Of a stretch of 64,000 nt of DNA, positions 1 to 12,389 are shown piece by piece (position 1 is the stretch's first letter; the number at the start of each line of letters is the position of its first letter). Source of the DNA: Mactromeris polynyma (Eukaryota > Mollusca > Bivalvia > Venerida > Mactridae); the NCBI GenBank assembly GCA_032209605.1, contig JASFXZ010000012.1, positions 1,798,001-1,862,000 of the forward strand, given 5' to 3'. A model generated the notes under the pieces. That model ran no database searches, was not told the origin of the DNA, and saw nothing but the letters and a program-made list of their open reading frames with translations. A program made the translations under genes and the position numbers.

Positions 1-125
1 CATTGAAGACCACTCCAAGAAGAAAGCACAACAGGCGGCCATTGTAATAATCTGTACAAAAACATTCACAAACTTATCAAGATGGATTTTACAGACAAAA
101 TGGCAAGGCTCCGAGCTTACCCAGG
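1..125. other. Possible exon at the window edge, strand undecided
   Basis: Two plus-strand frames and one minus-strand frame are open here. On the plus strand an ATG at 82 gives MDFTDKMARLRAYPG and runs into CCCAG followed by gtaaca, a usable but weak donor. A second plus frame reads from the window edge to the same donor (it contains KKKAQQAAIVII). On the minus strand an ATG at 42-40 in strong context (A at -3, G at +4) starts MAACCAFFLEWSSM and runs off the left edge. The segment is richer in GC than what follows, so one reading may be a real exon. I cannot choose between them and assign no function. Confidence 0.22.
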
Positions 126-1492
126 TAACAGTGTATTTGTTAAATGAATGACAGAAGTAAAGGCATGATGACTTGTTTCAGAGTATCACATACTGAGGTT
201 TTAACAACCAGAAGGATTTCTAACATACAAAACTCTCATTCATCAAAAAGCTTTATGCTGTATTTTGTTATCTGCCTTACTTTAAGTTGTGTACAATTTC
301 TCCTTTGTTACATTTTTCTGACTTGCTTTATCAATTTGCATAACATAACTTTTCAACATTCACAATTTTTACATAACTTCAGAATCATATAAAAAAGATG
401 TAAGCATTTTCTAGTCCGGAGTTTTTATATCTTAACTTAAATGACACTTCAATTTTTTTATTAAAGTTGAAAAATAGTGACAAAGCACAAAATAAATTGT
501 TGAGGAACACACAATATACTGACATATTCCATCTGCATAATTTTGATAGAAGCACAAAATTTCAATACATCAAAAATGACACAATGGTAATTAATGGTAA
601 CAAATTATAATATACGAAACTTGACCCAAACAGGTGTATGTACCTGATAGCTATTCACTGCAGACATAGCAAATGCACTTATTTTTTATTGCCAGTTCTA
701 AACTGTTAGATATTGATTTGGATTTTCTAAAGCACTGTCATTGTAACTTAATAAACTTGCCACTACCGGGTAGTATTATTCTCATTTCATCAAAAGCCGT
801 ATGCTATTATCTCAATTTATAAGAAGTTTTAGATAATCGGCAAAATATATTAGCCTCAAAAAAGAGATATTATTATGTACTTTGTAAGTAGTTTCAGTCT
901 AAACATACCGGAACTCACTGAAATTATACTTCCACAAGGAACTGAGAATATTATTATGGTCCTTATGAACCCAAGGTAATATATATCTGATAATAAATCA
1001 AATATTTTCAGTCACCTAATTATCACATATGCCTTGCCAGTGTCTAACTCAACAGTTTTGTGCTAACCCTCAATGTGGGCACTCTAAGTGTACTCCATCA
1101 GCTGTATACTTGCTAAGACACCTCTAATATGTTGTACGAGGAAACAAGACAGTACATCAGCTTGAATCATAAGAAAACAGTTTTATCGTTTGTTGGCCTT
1201 AAACACCTTGATTATATTTATCATAAATTAAGAATGTATACTATGGCTACATTTTTATCTGCATCATCCTTGATAAGTCACTTACCTACATGTTGAATGA
1301 TACAATGTATTAGCTTATTGTAGTATGGTACATGTGTATCAAAGTATAACATATGTAGACATGATAATGAAAAGGTCATAAATAGCAAACAAACTTTTTA
1401 AACTGGACAAGCATTTCATGACAAAAAGAAGCATTCCTGGGTTAACAACTGAGGTATTGTTTATTATATGTCTGTCTGCATGAAATGTAATA
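126..1492. other. AT-rich non-coding stretch
   Basis: No repeat array, RNA gene or convincing exon is seen. One candidate minus-strand donor (gtaagtga, near 1284) has no supported exon next to it. The stretch is consistent with intron or intergenic DNA. Confidence 0.5.
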
Positions 1493-1494
1493 TA

Positions 1495-1521
1495 CACTCA
1501 ACAAAAGTTCTAATTGGTCAC
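1495..1521 (+). repeat. Solo TIR-like sequence related to the 29.7-kb fold-back element
   Basis: After a TA dinucleotide (1493-1494) the sequence CACTCAACAAAAGTTCTAAT is followed by tggtcac. This closely matches the terminus of the fold-back element at 29681, which also starts CACTCAACAAAA after a TA and continues with an (a/t)ATCGGTCA-like segment. No opposite terminus was seen in the next few hundred bases. It is best read as one surviving end of a related Tc1/mariner-type element or MITE. Confidence 0.45.
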
Positions 1522-2575
1522 TTCATATCTATTGAAGAGACCATACCATAAATATCCGTTTTATGACTTTTAATTTTAGGGTTATTAGTGTTGATATGTC
1601 GTAAAATTCACGTGAGAATCAATATGGATTAATGTAATCTGAACAGTTGTACGAAGAAAGTATTTATGTGATGGTGTTTGTATTGTTGAATTTTCATTCA
1701 CTGTTAAATAATTTCAATACAATCCAAGTGTATAGCAACCTCTGTTAACAACCACAAAATAATTTATTATTTAAATTAACTCATGCCTAATAAACCCAAC
1801 AACAGTATACCTGCTGATGAGAGACTTTCCTATCACCCCAATAACCTGTCAACCTTTCAATGTTTCAAATTATACACATTTGACTGTATCAGTTTTGTTC
1901 GGCGCAGTCGTACTTACATGGTTTTGCTATTTGTATATTCAGTGTTTTGTATACCAATCAAATCTTACGTTAACCACCAAGGCAATTTCTCTTCAATTTA
2001 AAAATATGTGTAACCATGAAGCAGATTGGTTAACATTAATTGTGTATAGTGTATTTCAAGATTTATCCAGTAAGTAGTGTTGTTATTCATCACCACGGGG
2101 AATAATTGTCCGTGTTGGAATTAAGAAGACTTTCTTGGTTTTATGTACCAGTAGTGAACATTTATATTGTTTTAATCAGATAAATCGCTAGGTAACAAGT
2201 TTATTAACATGGATGTGTGAGTTCATGACTAATGCAATAAGTAATGATGAACTATATTGAAACAGACTATACTGTGTCTATGACTATACCACACTACAGA
2301 GTTATTTGTTATCTCCTCTAGCATTGGGCGCTTATTCTGATACCTTCATTCAACCTCTGCTGATATAGACTGATATTTTCTATTTTTAGACAGGCAAATC
2401 AACATGCATCCACAGCCATTCAGCGAGCCACTTGGAATGACTCGCTAATGTTCCAAAAGTAGGACAGTAAACATGTTTAAATAAAGCTTATGCCAGTGTG
2501 CATTGAATAGACAGCTTTCCCTGTCATAGAAATGGCGCTGTGACAATGAAAATTGCTAGAAAAACTAAATAAATC
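1522..2575. other. AT-rich non-coding stretch
   Basis: Short open frames at 1783-2077 lack coding character and splice support. A GT-containing sequence (ccagtaagtag, near 2066) could act as a donor but no partner is visible. No repeat array is present. Confidence 0.45.
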
Positions 2576-3180
2576 TTACGTAAGTGACTATCGTTTTGTC
2601 GGAATGCCAAAATTATACCGATGCCTGTATATGTGTAGTGATTTATATTCCGCTACGTATATTTTAAAATTTTGCATCATCTTATTACTCAGCATCTCGT
2701 TACGCAAATTCGACACAGTTTATTTGTAATACGTATCGGTGCAATCCTCGATGGAAGAACGAAACACTGGCTTCTGTAAATGCTAAAACCGATTAGCTAG
2801 ATAGTCAAAATTTCCCTCGACGCGAAAGGTAATACATTGCGTACACATTTGATTGCTTATAGCACTGGAAAATACCCATCTATTATAAACTCAGTAGTCA
2901 TGTGATCATGCCGACCAATGAAATTTACTATCAGGAACGAACAGTGATTTCGTAAGGTCAACTATCAAAATATACTGGGTAATACAGCAGCGTGCAAATG
3001 TAACGGTAGTGGAATCAAAGCGCTGTATGGGAGCGTACTACGCAGTAATCTCGGGGTTTCTGTAGTATAGCGTAATTGAATGACCGGCTGTCGTAACATT
3101 AAGCATTGTTTATGTTGTACAACAAATTTAAACTTCAGATTGCAACAAACTTGCAAACTTCATGTTGCGCCGACCATCTT
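2576..3180. promoter_or_regulatory. CpG-richer stretch, possible promoter region
   Basis: CpG dinucleotides are clearly denser here than in the surrounding sequence (for example the runs around 2580-2625, 2700-2830 and 3000-3100). Near 3170-3185 the minus strand reads aaaagATGGTCGGCGC, which resembles a YY1-type AAGATGGC initiator element, but its ATG frame closes at once (TGA four codons later). A plus-strand ATG at 2909 gives MPTNEIYYQERTVIS before a stop, next to a possible donor (gtaagg). In a CpG-depleted genome this pattern suits an unmethylated promoter or first exon. Direction and target gene are unknown. Confidence 0.3.
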
Positions 3181-4305
3181 TTTTAAAGATATTTCTTGTT
3201 AGTACTACAATGTATGGATCCACCGAATCTATAATTCACAAATTATGATTAATATAAATACACTATTTTGGAGACAAATCATATAAAACACATTAGCCTA
3301 GACAATACAAATGATCGGCTGATGATTCATACTAAACTTAAACTTTCCAAACATGATCATAATTCAATCATAGCCTATACGTTATACACTAATTCACAGA
3401 TCAGGTGATAAATAATATATTGCCTACGTTTTGAGTAAACATGAAATCTTAGTCAAATGTTAGTCACTGAACAGTGACAAACAGTTCTATAATTTAATCT
3501 ACCTATGAGCACATTACCTATATACAACCGAACAATAAGAAAAGACACCAGCGTATCATCGATAACAATACAATTTGTAACATTTCAATAGTCATCGGAA
3601 TAAAAAAGATATTTCATACGAAACCTGTCAAGCAAAATTATACGTCAGCCATTATCATTGATATCAATGTAAATTATAAATTGGGCGACAATTTTACACT
3701 ATTAACAGTGATCGCAATGTTCTCCCCCCCCCCCCCCCCCCCCCCGAGTGCTTTGTCCTAAATATTTGTGGTCGACATTTATTTACTTATCTTTGTTGAA
3801 TATTATACCTACTCTATCATTTTATAATAAATATTTATAATAATAATATAGATATCTGAGTCATCCAGTATCTATTCACTTCACATGAGTTAGAAATTGA
3901 GAAGATAACAAAATGTTAAATAGAGAATGTTAATCAGACTATAATAACATTGTATCAGCACTTACTGAGACTCATACATAATTGTGTTCACAACAGACAG
4001 TATCCTATACACTCAAATTGTTTCCATACTCGAACAATCTAAAGATCTTTAATAATTTCTCATTTTAGAATACATTTCAAATATTTCATACAACAAAAAA
4101 TATCCATACAAGCCTAGGCCTATTAACCGCTCCCAAAAAATTAAATCTACATGTATATGAAATTCCACATCTTTTCCTCTTTCATAGGAAACAATTGTGA
4201 GACTATATTATAAGGACTAGAAGTCAGACAAAGACTTATTTTATCACTGAGGTCCTGATTGAACAACACTATGTGCCATAGAGCAAAATTAAGATGAAAA
4301 CCTAC
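3181..4305. other. Non-coding stretch with a C homopolymer
   Basis: AT-rich, without a supported gene. It contains the poly-C run at 3724-3745. A minus-strand ATG followed by a GTAAGTGC donor near 3965-3985 would leave a different phase from the candidate first exons and is not annotated. Confidence 0.45.
3724..3745. repeat. Poly-C homopolymer, about 22 bases
   Basis: An uninterrupted run of C (G on the minus strand). Its length is a likely sequencing or assembly uncertainty, and the G-strand could form a G-quadruplex. Confidence 0.9.
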
Positions 4306-4401
4306 CTGAGTTGACACATTGTCCTCTATACCAGGGACCGTATCCCGGCTTTTCTCTTTATTAAATAATCGTCGCCACACGCTTGTCGTACACTTTATCA
4401 T
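4306..4401 (-). CDS. Candidate initial coding exon (32 codons, phase-0 donor)
   Basis: On the minus strand an ATG at 4401-4399 opens 32 codons (MIKCTTSVWRRLFNKEK, then a segment ending DNVSTQ). The frame ends exactly at a strong donor, CTCAG followed by gtaggt, at 4305-4304. Composition is protein-like (basic first half, acidic second half) and differs from the AT-rich flanks. No acceptor or polypyrimidine tract lies just upstream of the ATG, so an initial exon is more likely than an internal one. The donor phase (0) equals that of the exons at 13617-13655 and 25026-25898, which suggests alternative first exons feeding the same downstream exon. Product unknown; 32 codons is short enough for chance. 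Confidence 0.42.
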
Positions 4402-5583
4402 AATAAAAATTGTTCAGCCCCTTGTGAAAATTCAAAATTCTTAATCATAGATTATAAATGAATCGGAAAAAGTGTTAAAGCCCCCAGAAAATAGAATAGC
4501 CTTCCACAATATTCATGTACGTGAGTTGTTATGTCTCTAATAAATCCTTAGATATGTATCCAACTTATGTTATATCTCACAACCAAACTGGACATTCAAC
4601 AAGGTTTTTTCAACCAAATCTTCCGTTTATTGTAACACAATCACAGGAGTTTAAATATATGGAAAACGGTTCCAACTGTGTACAATTCCTTTGGAATCTC
4701 TAAAATCGAAAATCTGTTCACTAGTATACAAGAATTTTATGTAATGGTCAGAATGCAGACACAGTGCACATGTTAATCATTCATCATATGTTAGTTAATT
4801 AGTACGAGTCAGAAAGTCAATAATCCGCATAAAACTCAGAAAGACACAAAAAGACTGCGATATGTACACAAGTGTGGTCTGTCAATGAGATCAAACAATG
4901 TCCACCACTTTTAATTTCAATAACCAAACAATAACTGTATTTAAATTCAGATTATTGCTTTCAAAACATCTGACTGTGACCACTTGTAACCCTTCTGACC
5001 ATTCCAAACCATTCCTGACAATTTCTATTTCTATCCATTTCTGACCATTCCTACATCTATTTCATTCTCAAAATATTTACACGTTTTCAAAAAATATAAA
5101 GAATGAAAAGAAAACGTCATCAATATCTGTTCTGAAACACATGTAAAACTGACACAATACACATATATATAATCATATTAACATCCAATATAAGCAGAGT
5201 CAAAACCGACACTTAAAACACCAAAGCTATCATTAAGTCATACATTATCTTAAAACCATTTATCAAGTACTATATCAATAAAATCATGAAGATTATCAAA
5301 CTCCCTATCAAATATGATATCGTATATCAACTAGCACTTTTTATATATTTACTGTGTGCAAACAGACAGACAGCAATCACCTCGTCGCGGAGTTATGTCA
5401 CTTGAAATTTGGCCTGTTAAGAAGTAATACATCACAAGAAATTACTTATAACTGATAAGTAGAGAAAGTAATCATTAGCTATTTAGATAAAGCCATTCTC
5501 ATAAGCACTTACATTGGAAACTTATTTAGTAACCACTACCAGTGTGATGACCAAATCTAATTGAATATATGTAGGGTCATGTT
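4402..5583. other. Non-coding stretch, short degenerate repeats only
   Basis: AT-rich. Around 4985-5055 a degenerate repeat of tgaccattcc-like words occurs. Otherwise no gene, RNA or array is recognised before the 62-bp array begins. Confidence 0.5.
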
Positions 5584-8500
5584 TTCTACCTACCAGGACA
5601 GATACATTGGTTCCATTATCTGGGCTATGTATCGTGAGTCACACTACCTACCTACCAGGACAGATACATTGGTTCCATTATCTGGGCTATGTATCGTGAG
5701 TCACACTACCTACCTACCAGGACAGATACATTGGTTCCATTATCTGGGCTATGTATCGTGAGTCACACTACCTACCTACCAGGACAGATACATTGGTTCC
5801 ATTATCTGGGCTATGTATCGTGAGTCACACTTCCTACCTACCAGGACAGATACATTGGTTCCATTATGTGGGCTATGTATCGTGAGTCATACTACCTACC
5901 TACCAGGACAGATACGTTGGTTCCATTATGTGGGCTATGTATCGTGAGTCACACTTCCTACCTACCAGGACAGATACATTGGTTCCATTATGTGGGCTAT
6001 GTATCGTGAGTCACACTTCCTACCTACCAGGACAGATACGTTGGTTCCATTATGTGGGCTATGTATCGTGAGTCACACTACCTACCTACCAGGACAGATA
6101 CATTGGTTCCATTATCTGGGCTATGTATCGTGAGTCACACTACCTACCTACCAGGACAGATACATTGGTTCCATTATCTGGGCTATGTATCGTGAGTCAG
6201 ACTTCCTACCTACCAGGACAGATACATTGGTTCCATTATCTGGGCTATGTATCTTGAGTCACACTACCTACCTACCAGGACAGATACGTTGGTTCCATTA
6301 TGTGGGCTATGTATCGTGAGTCACACTACCTACCTACCAGGACAGATACATTGGTTCCATTATCTGGGCTATGTATCGTGAGTCACACTACCTACCTACC
6401 AGGACAGATACATTGGTTCCATTATCTGGGCTATGTATCGTGAGTCATACTTCCTACCTACCAGGACAGATACATTGGTTCCATTATCTGGGCTATGTAT
6501 CGTGAGTCATACTACCTACCTACCAGGACAGATACATTGGTTCCATTATCTGGGCTATGTATCGTGAGTCACACTACCTACCTACCAGGACAGATACATT
6601 GGTTCCATTATCTGGGCTATGTATCGTGAGTCATACTTCCTACCTACCAGGACAGATACATTGGTTCCATTATGTGGGCTATGTATCGTGAGTCATACTT
6701 CCTACCTACCAGGACAGATACATTGGTTCCATTATGTGGGCTATGTATCGTGAGTCATACTACCTACCTACCAGGACAAATACATTGGTTCCATTATGTG
6801 GGCTATGTATCGTGAGTCATACTTCCTACCTACCAGGACAGATACATTGGTTCCATTATGTGGGCTATGTATCGTGAGTCATACTACCTACCTACCAGGA
6901 CAGATACATTGGTTCCATTATGTGGGCTATGTATCGTGAGTCATACTTCCTACCTACCAGGACAGATACATTGGTTCCATTATCTGGGCTATGTATCGTG
7001 AGTCATACTTCCTACCTACCAGGACAGATACATTGGTTCCATTATCTGGGTTATGTATCGTGAGTCACACTACCTACCTACCAGGACAGATACATTGGTT
7101 CCATTATCTGGGCTATGTATCGTGAGTCACACTACCTACCTACCAGGACAGATACATTGGTTCCATTATCTGGGCTATGTATCGTGAGTCACACTACCTA
7201 CCTACCAGGACAGATACATTGGTTCCATTATCTGGGCTATGTATCGTGAGTCATACTTCCTACCTACCAGGACAGATACATTGGTTCCATTATCTGGGCT
7301 ATGTATCGTGAGTCATACTACCTACCTACCAGGACAGATACATTGGTTCCATTATCTGGGCTATGTATCGTGAGTCATACTTCCTACCTACCAGGACAGA
7401 TACATTGGTTCCATTATCTGGGCTATGTATCGTGAGTCATACTACCTACCTACCAGGACAGATACATTGGTTCCATTATCTGGGCTATGTATCGTGAGTC
7501 ATACTTCCTACCTACCAGGACAGATACATTGGTTCCATTATCTGGGCTATGTATCGTGAGTCACACTACCTACCTACCAGGACAGATACATTGGTTCCAT
7601 TATCTGGGCTATGTATCGTGAGTCATACTTCCTACCTACCAGGACAGATACATTGGTTCCATTATGTGGGCTATGTATCGTGAGTCACACTACCTACCTA
7701 CCAGGACAGATACATTGGTTCCATTATCTGGGCTATGTATCGTGAGTCATACTTCCTACCTACCAGGACAGATACATTGGTTCCATTATGTGGGCTATGT
7801 ATCGTGAGTCACACTACCTACCTACCAGGACAGATACATTGGTTCCATTATCTGGGCTATGTATCGTGAGTCACACTACCTACCTACCAGGACAGATACA
7901 TTGGTTCCATTATGTGGGCTATGTATCGTGAGTCACACTACCTACCTACCAGGACAGATACATTGGTTCCATTATCTGGGCTATGTATCGTGAGTCACAC
8001 TACCTACCTACCAGGACAGATACATTGGTTCCATTATCTGGGCTATGTATCGTGAGTCACACTACCTACCTACCAGGACAGATACATTGGTTCCATTATC
8101 TGGGCTATGTATCGTGAGTCACACTACCTACCTACCAGGACAGATACATTGGTTCCATTATGTGGGCTATGTATCGTGAGTCACACTACCTACCTACCAG
8201 GACAGATACATTGGTTCCATTATGTGGGCTATGTATCGTGAGTCACACTACCTACCTACCAGGACAGATACATTGGTTCCATTATGTGGGCTATGTATCG
8301 TGAGTCACACTACCTACCTACCAGGACAGATACATTGGTTCCATTATGTGGGCTATGTATCGTGAGTCACACTACCTACCTACCAGGACAGATACATTGG
8401 TTCCATTATGTGGGCTATGTATCGTGAGTCACACTACCTACCTACCAGGACAGATACATTGGTTCCATTATGTGGGCTATGTATCGTGAGTCACACTACC

Positions 8501-9309
8501 TACCTACCAGGACAGATACATTGGTTCCATTATGTGGGCTATGTATCGTGAGTCACACTTCCTACCTACCAGGACAGATACATTGGTTCCATAATGTGGG
8601 CTATGTATCGTGAGTCATACTACCTACCTACCAGGACAGATACATTGGTTCCATTATCTGGGCTATGTATCGTGAGTCACACTACCTACCTACCAGGACA
8701 GATACATTGGTTCCATTATCTGGGCTATGTATCGTGAGTCACACTACCTACCTACCAGGACAGATACATTGGTTCCATTATCTGGGCTATGTATCGTGAG
8801 TCACACTACCTACCTACCAGGACAGATACATTGGTTCCATTATGTGGGCTATGTATCGTGAGTCACACTACCTACCTACCAGGACAGATACATTGGTTCC
8901 ATTATCTGGGCTATGTATCGTGAGTCACACTACCTACCTACCAGGACAGATACATTGGTTCCATTATCTGGGCTATGTATCGTGAGTCACACTACCTACC
9001 TACCAGGACAGATACATTGGTTCCATTATGTGGGCTATGTATCGTGAGTCACACTACCTACCTACCAGGACAGATACATTGGTTCCATTATCTGGGCTAT
9101 GTATCGTGAGTCACACTTCCTACCTACCAGGACAGATACATTGGTTCCATTATCTGGGCTATGTATCGTGAGTCATACTTCCTACCTACCAGGACAGATA
9201 CATTGGTTCCATTATCTGGGCTATGTATCGTGAGTCATACTTCCTACCTACCAGGACAGATACATTGGTTCCATTATGTAGGCTATGTATCGTGAGTCAT
9301 ACTTCCTAC
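5584..9309. repeat. Minisatellite, 62-bp unit, about 60 copies
   Basis: The unit begins TACCTACCTACCAGGACAGA, continues through tacattggttccattat(c/g)tggg and ends ctatgtatcgTGAGTCA plus a variable tail (cacac, catac, cagac). Units are 62 bp with almost no indels. Variation is limited to a few sites: c/g in attat(c/g)tggg, cac/cat, and tacc/ttcc. Since 62 is not a multiple of 3, no long frame survives. Each unit inspected keeps TGAGTCA, the AP-1/TRE consensus. Low divergence points to recent expansion or active homogenisation. Confidence 0.96.
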
Positions 9310-10063
9310 AATGTTTGCAAAAAGTATGTCCATGATAACCACAATTATGAAAGTTACAGTTTTTGAAATTCATCATTATGTTAAAACCAAAATTAGTATT
9401 TATTATTTCATTTTTATAATACTGAAGATTATCTGCCATAACTTTACCAATAAGCACATGTTTTTTGACAGAGAGACACTTTGGTCAAATCTCTGCTGGG
9501 CTATAAAATGACAAAAATGATTCAAATTTACCTCACTTGTTCGATCAAAATAAACTCCCTTTGTTCACAATAAATATCAACTCCCTTCATTCCGAAATAA
9601 AATTACCTCCCTTTATTCATAATCAAAATTACTTCTATTACTTCACCATCAAAATTATCTCCCTTTGTTCACAATTAAAATAACCTTCCCTTTATCATCT
9701 CAATTGCTTAGATTCCACAAAATTAAATTATTCAGTGTCGAATTCAAAATTGAATGTAAAAATTCAATAAATGTGTGTTCAACATTTATGAAAGAACATC
9801 TACAATATCATATTGATCTCTGCCAGTTGGTTTATCATTATTTGATAAGATAAGGTATTACCAGGTCATTTAGACTTGTTTTGCCACATACTTAAATCTA
9901 GGCAACAAAATGAATAGTGTTGGATACAAGTAACATGCAGAAAAATGTCCAGAAAGAAGAAAACTGCATAAAAATATTTGAGACTAGATGTGTCTATAGG
10001 ACAGGGGTATCCCCGCTATGTGCTCTTCAAGCATTATTGATTATAACCAGTTTTTTTAAGTTA
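9310..10063. other. Non-coding spacer with degenerate 'ctccctttgttcacaat' repeats
   Basis: Between about 9535 and 9690 four or five diverged copies of a roughly 35-bp unit (acctccctttattcataat-like) occur. A similar ttacctccctttat word recurs at 38065. The rest is AT-rich and without a recognisable gene. Confidence 0.5.
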
Positions 10064-10950
10064 AAACATACCGTAGGTGGACTGTAACCAAACATACCAT
10101 AGGTGGATTGTAACCAAACATACCGTAGGTGGACTGTAACCAAACATACCGTAGGTGGACTGTAACCAAACATACCGTAGGTGGACTGTAACCAAACATA
10201 CCGTAGGTGGACTGTAACCAAACATACCATAGGTGGACTGTAACCAAACATACCGTAGGTGGACTGTAACCAAACATACTGTAGGTGGACTGTAACCAAA
10301 CATACCATAGGTGGATTGTAACCAAACATACCGTAGGTGGACTGTAACCAAACATACTGTAGGTGGACTGTAACCAAACATACCGTAGGTGGACTGTAAC
10401 CAAACATACCGTAGGTGGACTGTAACCAAACATACCGTAGGTGGACTGTAACCAAACATACCGTAGGTGGACTGTAACCAAACATACCATAGGTGGACTG
10501 TAACCAAACATACCATAGGTGGACTGTAACCAAACATACCGTAGGTGGATTGTAACCAAACATACCATAGGTGGATTGTAACCAAACATACCGTAGGTGG
10601 ACTGTAACCAAACATACCGTAGGTGGACTGTAACCAAACATACCATAGGTGGACTGTAACCAAACATACCGTAGGTGGACTGTAACCAAACATACCGTAG
10701 GTGGACTGTAACCAAACATACTGTAGGTGGACTGTAACCAAACATACTGTAGGTGGACTGTAACCAAACATACCATAGGTGGACTGTAACCAAACATACC
10801 GTAGGTGGACTGTAACCAAACATACCGTAGGTGGACTGTAACCAAACATACCGTAGGTGGACTGTAACCAAACATACCATAGGTGGATTGTAACCAAACA
10901 TACCGTAGGTGGATTGTAACCAAACATACCATAGGTGGATTGTAACCAAA
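10064..10950. repeat. Minisatellite, 26-bp unit, about 34 copies
   Basis: The unit is TACCGTAGGTGGACTGTAAC followed by caaaca, with C/T variants at the CpG (accg, acca, actg) and ggact/ggatt. Three units make 78 bp, so the minus strand is open in all three frames (a GMFGY/VCLVT periodicity). That is a by-product of the period, not a protein. The accg-to-acca/actg pattern looks like CpG decay. Confidence 0.95.
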
Positions 10951-12189
10951 ATCGAATATGATTTTATTGTCCTACCCTTATGTGCACAATATAAATTGAA
11001 TTCATCAATCTTTTCAAGAGTTATTGGACTTAAACCAACTTTTCATACAGATGGATGGACGGATGGACAGATGGATGAACGGATAGTGGTCAAAATGTCT
11101 ATGAACAATTAAACTTTAAATTTAAAGTTCCAAAAATGTTCTAATCATAATGAGACTGAATTTATCCAGCTTGACATGTCATGTCCATTTACCAATGTGC
11201 AAGTCATGAATATAATTATACTAAGGCCATTATATTTTATATTGTTGAGTGGAGCTCTAATATTCTCCAGCATACTATATGCCACAAAATGATGCATTTA
11301 GATTGTTGTCCAAAAAGTCAACCATATTCTAATGTCTCCACATGTAGTATAAAATGACAGACTGTGACACAACAAATTAACCTATTTTTAATGTCCTTGT
11401 ACACAGGTGAAGAGTAGGGAGAATGTGGATAATTTACAATTTTGACTTAGCAACACAATATCTGACAATCTGCCCACACCTTATCTCCCTAAAAGCCCAA
11501 ACACCAATGCCTTACAGGTCAAATATACAAGGGATTTTGTTAAACAATCACTGAAAAAATAATTTCTTTGGTCAAATCAAACTCTAATCATTTGTTTACC
11601 ATTTGAAAAATAATGTTGTTTATTGCACATAGCACTATACGTACCTCATCAAAATTGTAAACATTCAAGCTAAAGTTTGTAACCTAGAAACATTATTATA
11701 AGTGCAGACAGCGAAAGATAATACCTAAATGCAAGTTAAAAATGCTGCAAGTTTTTTACTTAAAATGATATTTTAAATCTCCTAGCAGCTCAGAAAACAG
11801 ACAAATATGACAGATCTGGAACAGATATCACTTTGTACTTTCTTCATCAACATGACAACCGTTACATGAAGACCAAAGTAAAGATTTGAAATTAAAATTG
11901 GCGTCTGAAAATTTATAACATTTTGGCAAGCACAATTTGTAATAATGTGAGCAGATGAATGTGACAACCAAGATCACAACAACAAGTTCATGTAATAACA
12001 TATTATAATTTTTTTACTTACGCAACATTTTGCCTCTATGGCTACGTAAAGTATGCATGTACATGGAAAACTGACACTGAACTAAACCTTGAGACTCCTG
12101 CTTAATGTTTTGAAAACTGCTTAATTTCAAAAGAAAAATTAAAATGGATTAAAAAGCTAATTTATGGGTGCCTACCAACAGTATTATAT
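10951..12189. other. Non-coding spacer with a short GATG/GACG microsatellite
   Basis: At about 11048-11088 a run of gatggacggatg-type tetranucleotides occurs, preceded by a 'ttggacttaaaccaac' word. A candidate minus-strand donor at about 12019 (gtaagtaa) has no convincing exon. No gene is recognised. Confidence 0.45.
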
Positions 12190-12329
12190 AAATATCACAC
12201 GGCAGTGAGGGTGACATGAATATTGTCAAACTGAGAAACCGAATTTCATCTGAGGTGCAGCCAAGGGTGATACTCTTTTTTCTGAGGGTTGACAATATTC
12301 ATTTCACCCTCACTGCCATGTGATATTTA
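12190..12329. repeat. Imperfect inverted repeat (about 48-bp arms), MITE-like
   Basis: The left arm contains AATATCACACGGCAGTGAGG and then gtgacatgaatattgtcaa. The right arm is its near-complement (ttgacaatattcatttcaccctcactgccatgtgatatt). About 40 bp of unrelated sequence separates the arms. It can fold into a long hairpin and resembles a small fold-back or MITE insertion. No clear target duplication was identified. Confidence 0.65.
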
Positions 12330-12389
12330 TTTTAGTATACCGAAAATTCGTAAGTGTTAAAAGACATTTTGCACAAACTTTAAAAACAA

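Noticed and set aside
5584..9309. CRISPR-like array
   Set aside because: There are no unique spacers between repeats; units are contiguous and near-identical. The genome is eukaryotic and no cas genes are present.
10027..10949. Long minus-strand frames of about 300 codons (GMFGY/VCLVT repeats)
   Set aside because: All three frames are open because the 26-bp unit lacks stops on that strand. Composition follows the repeat and there is no non-repeat coding flank.
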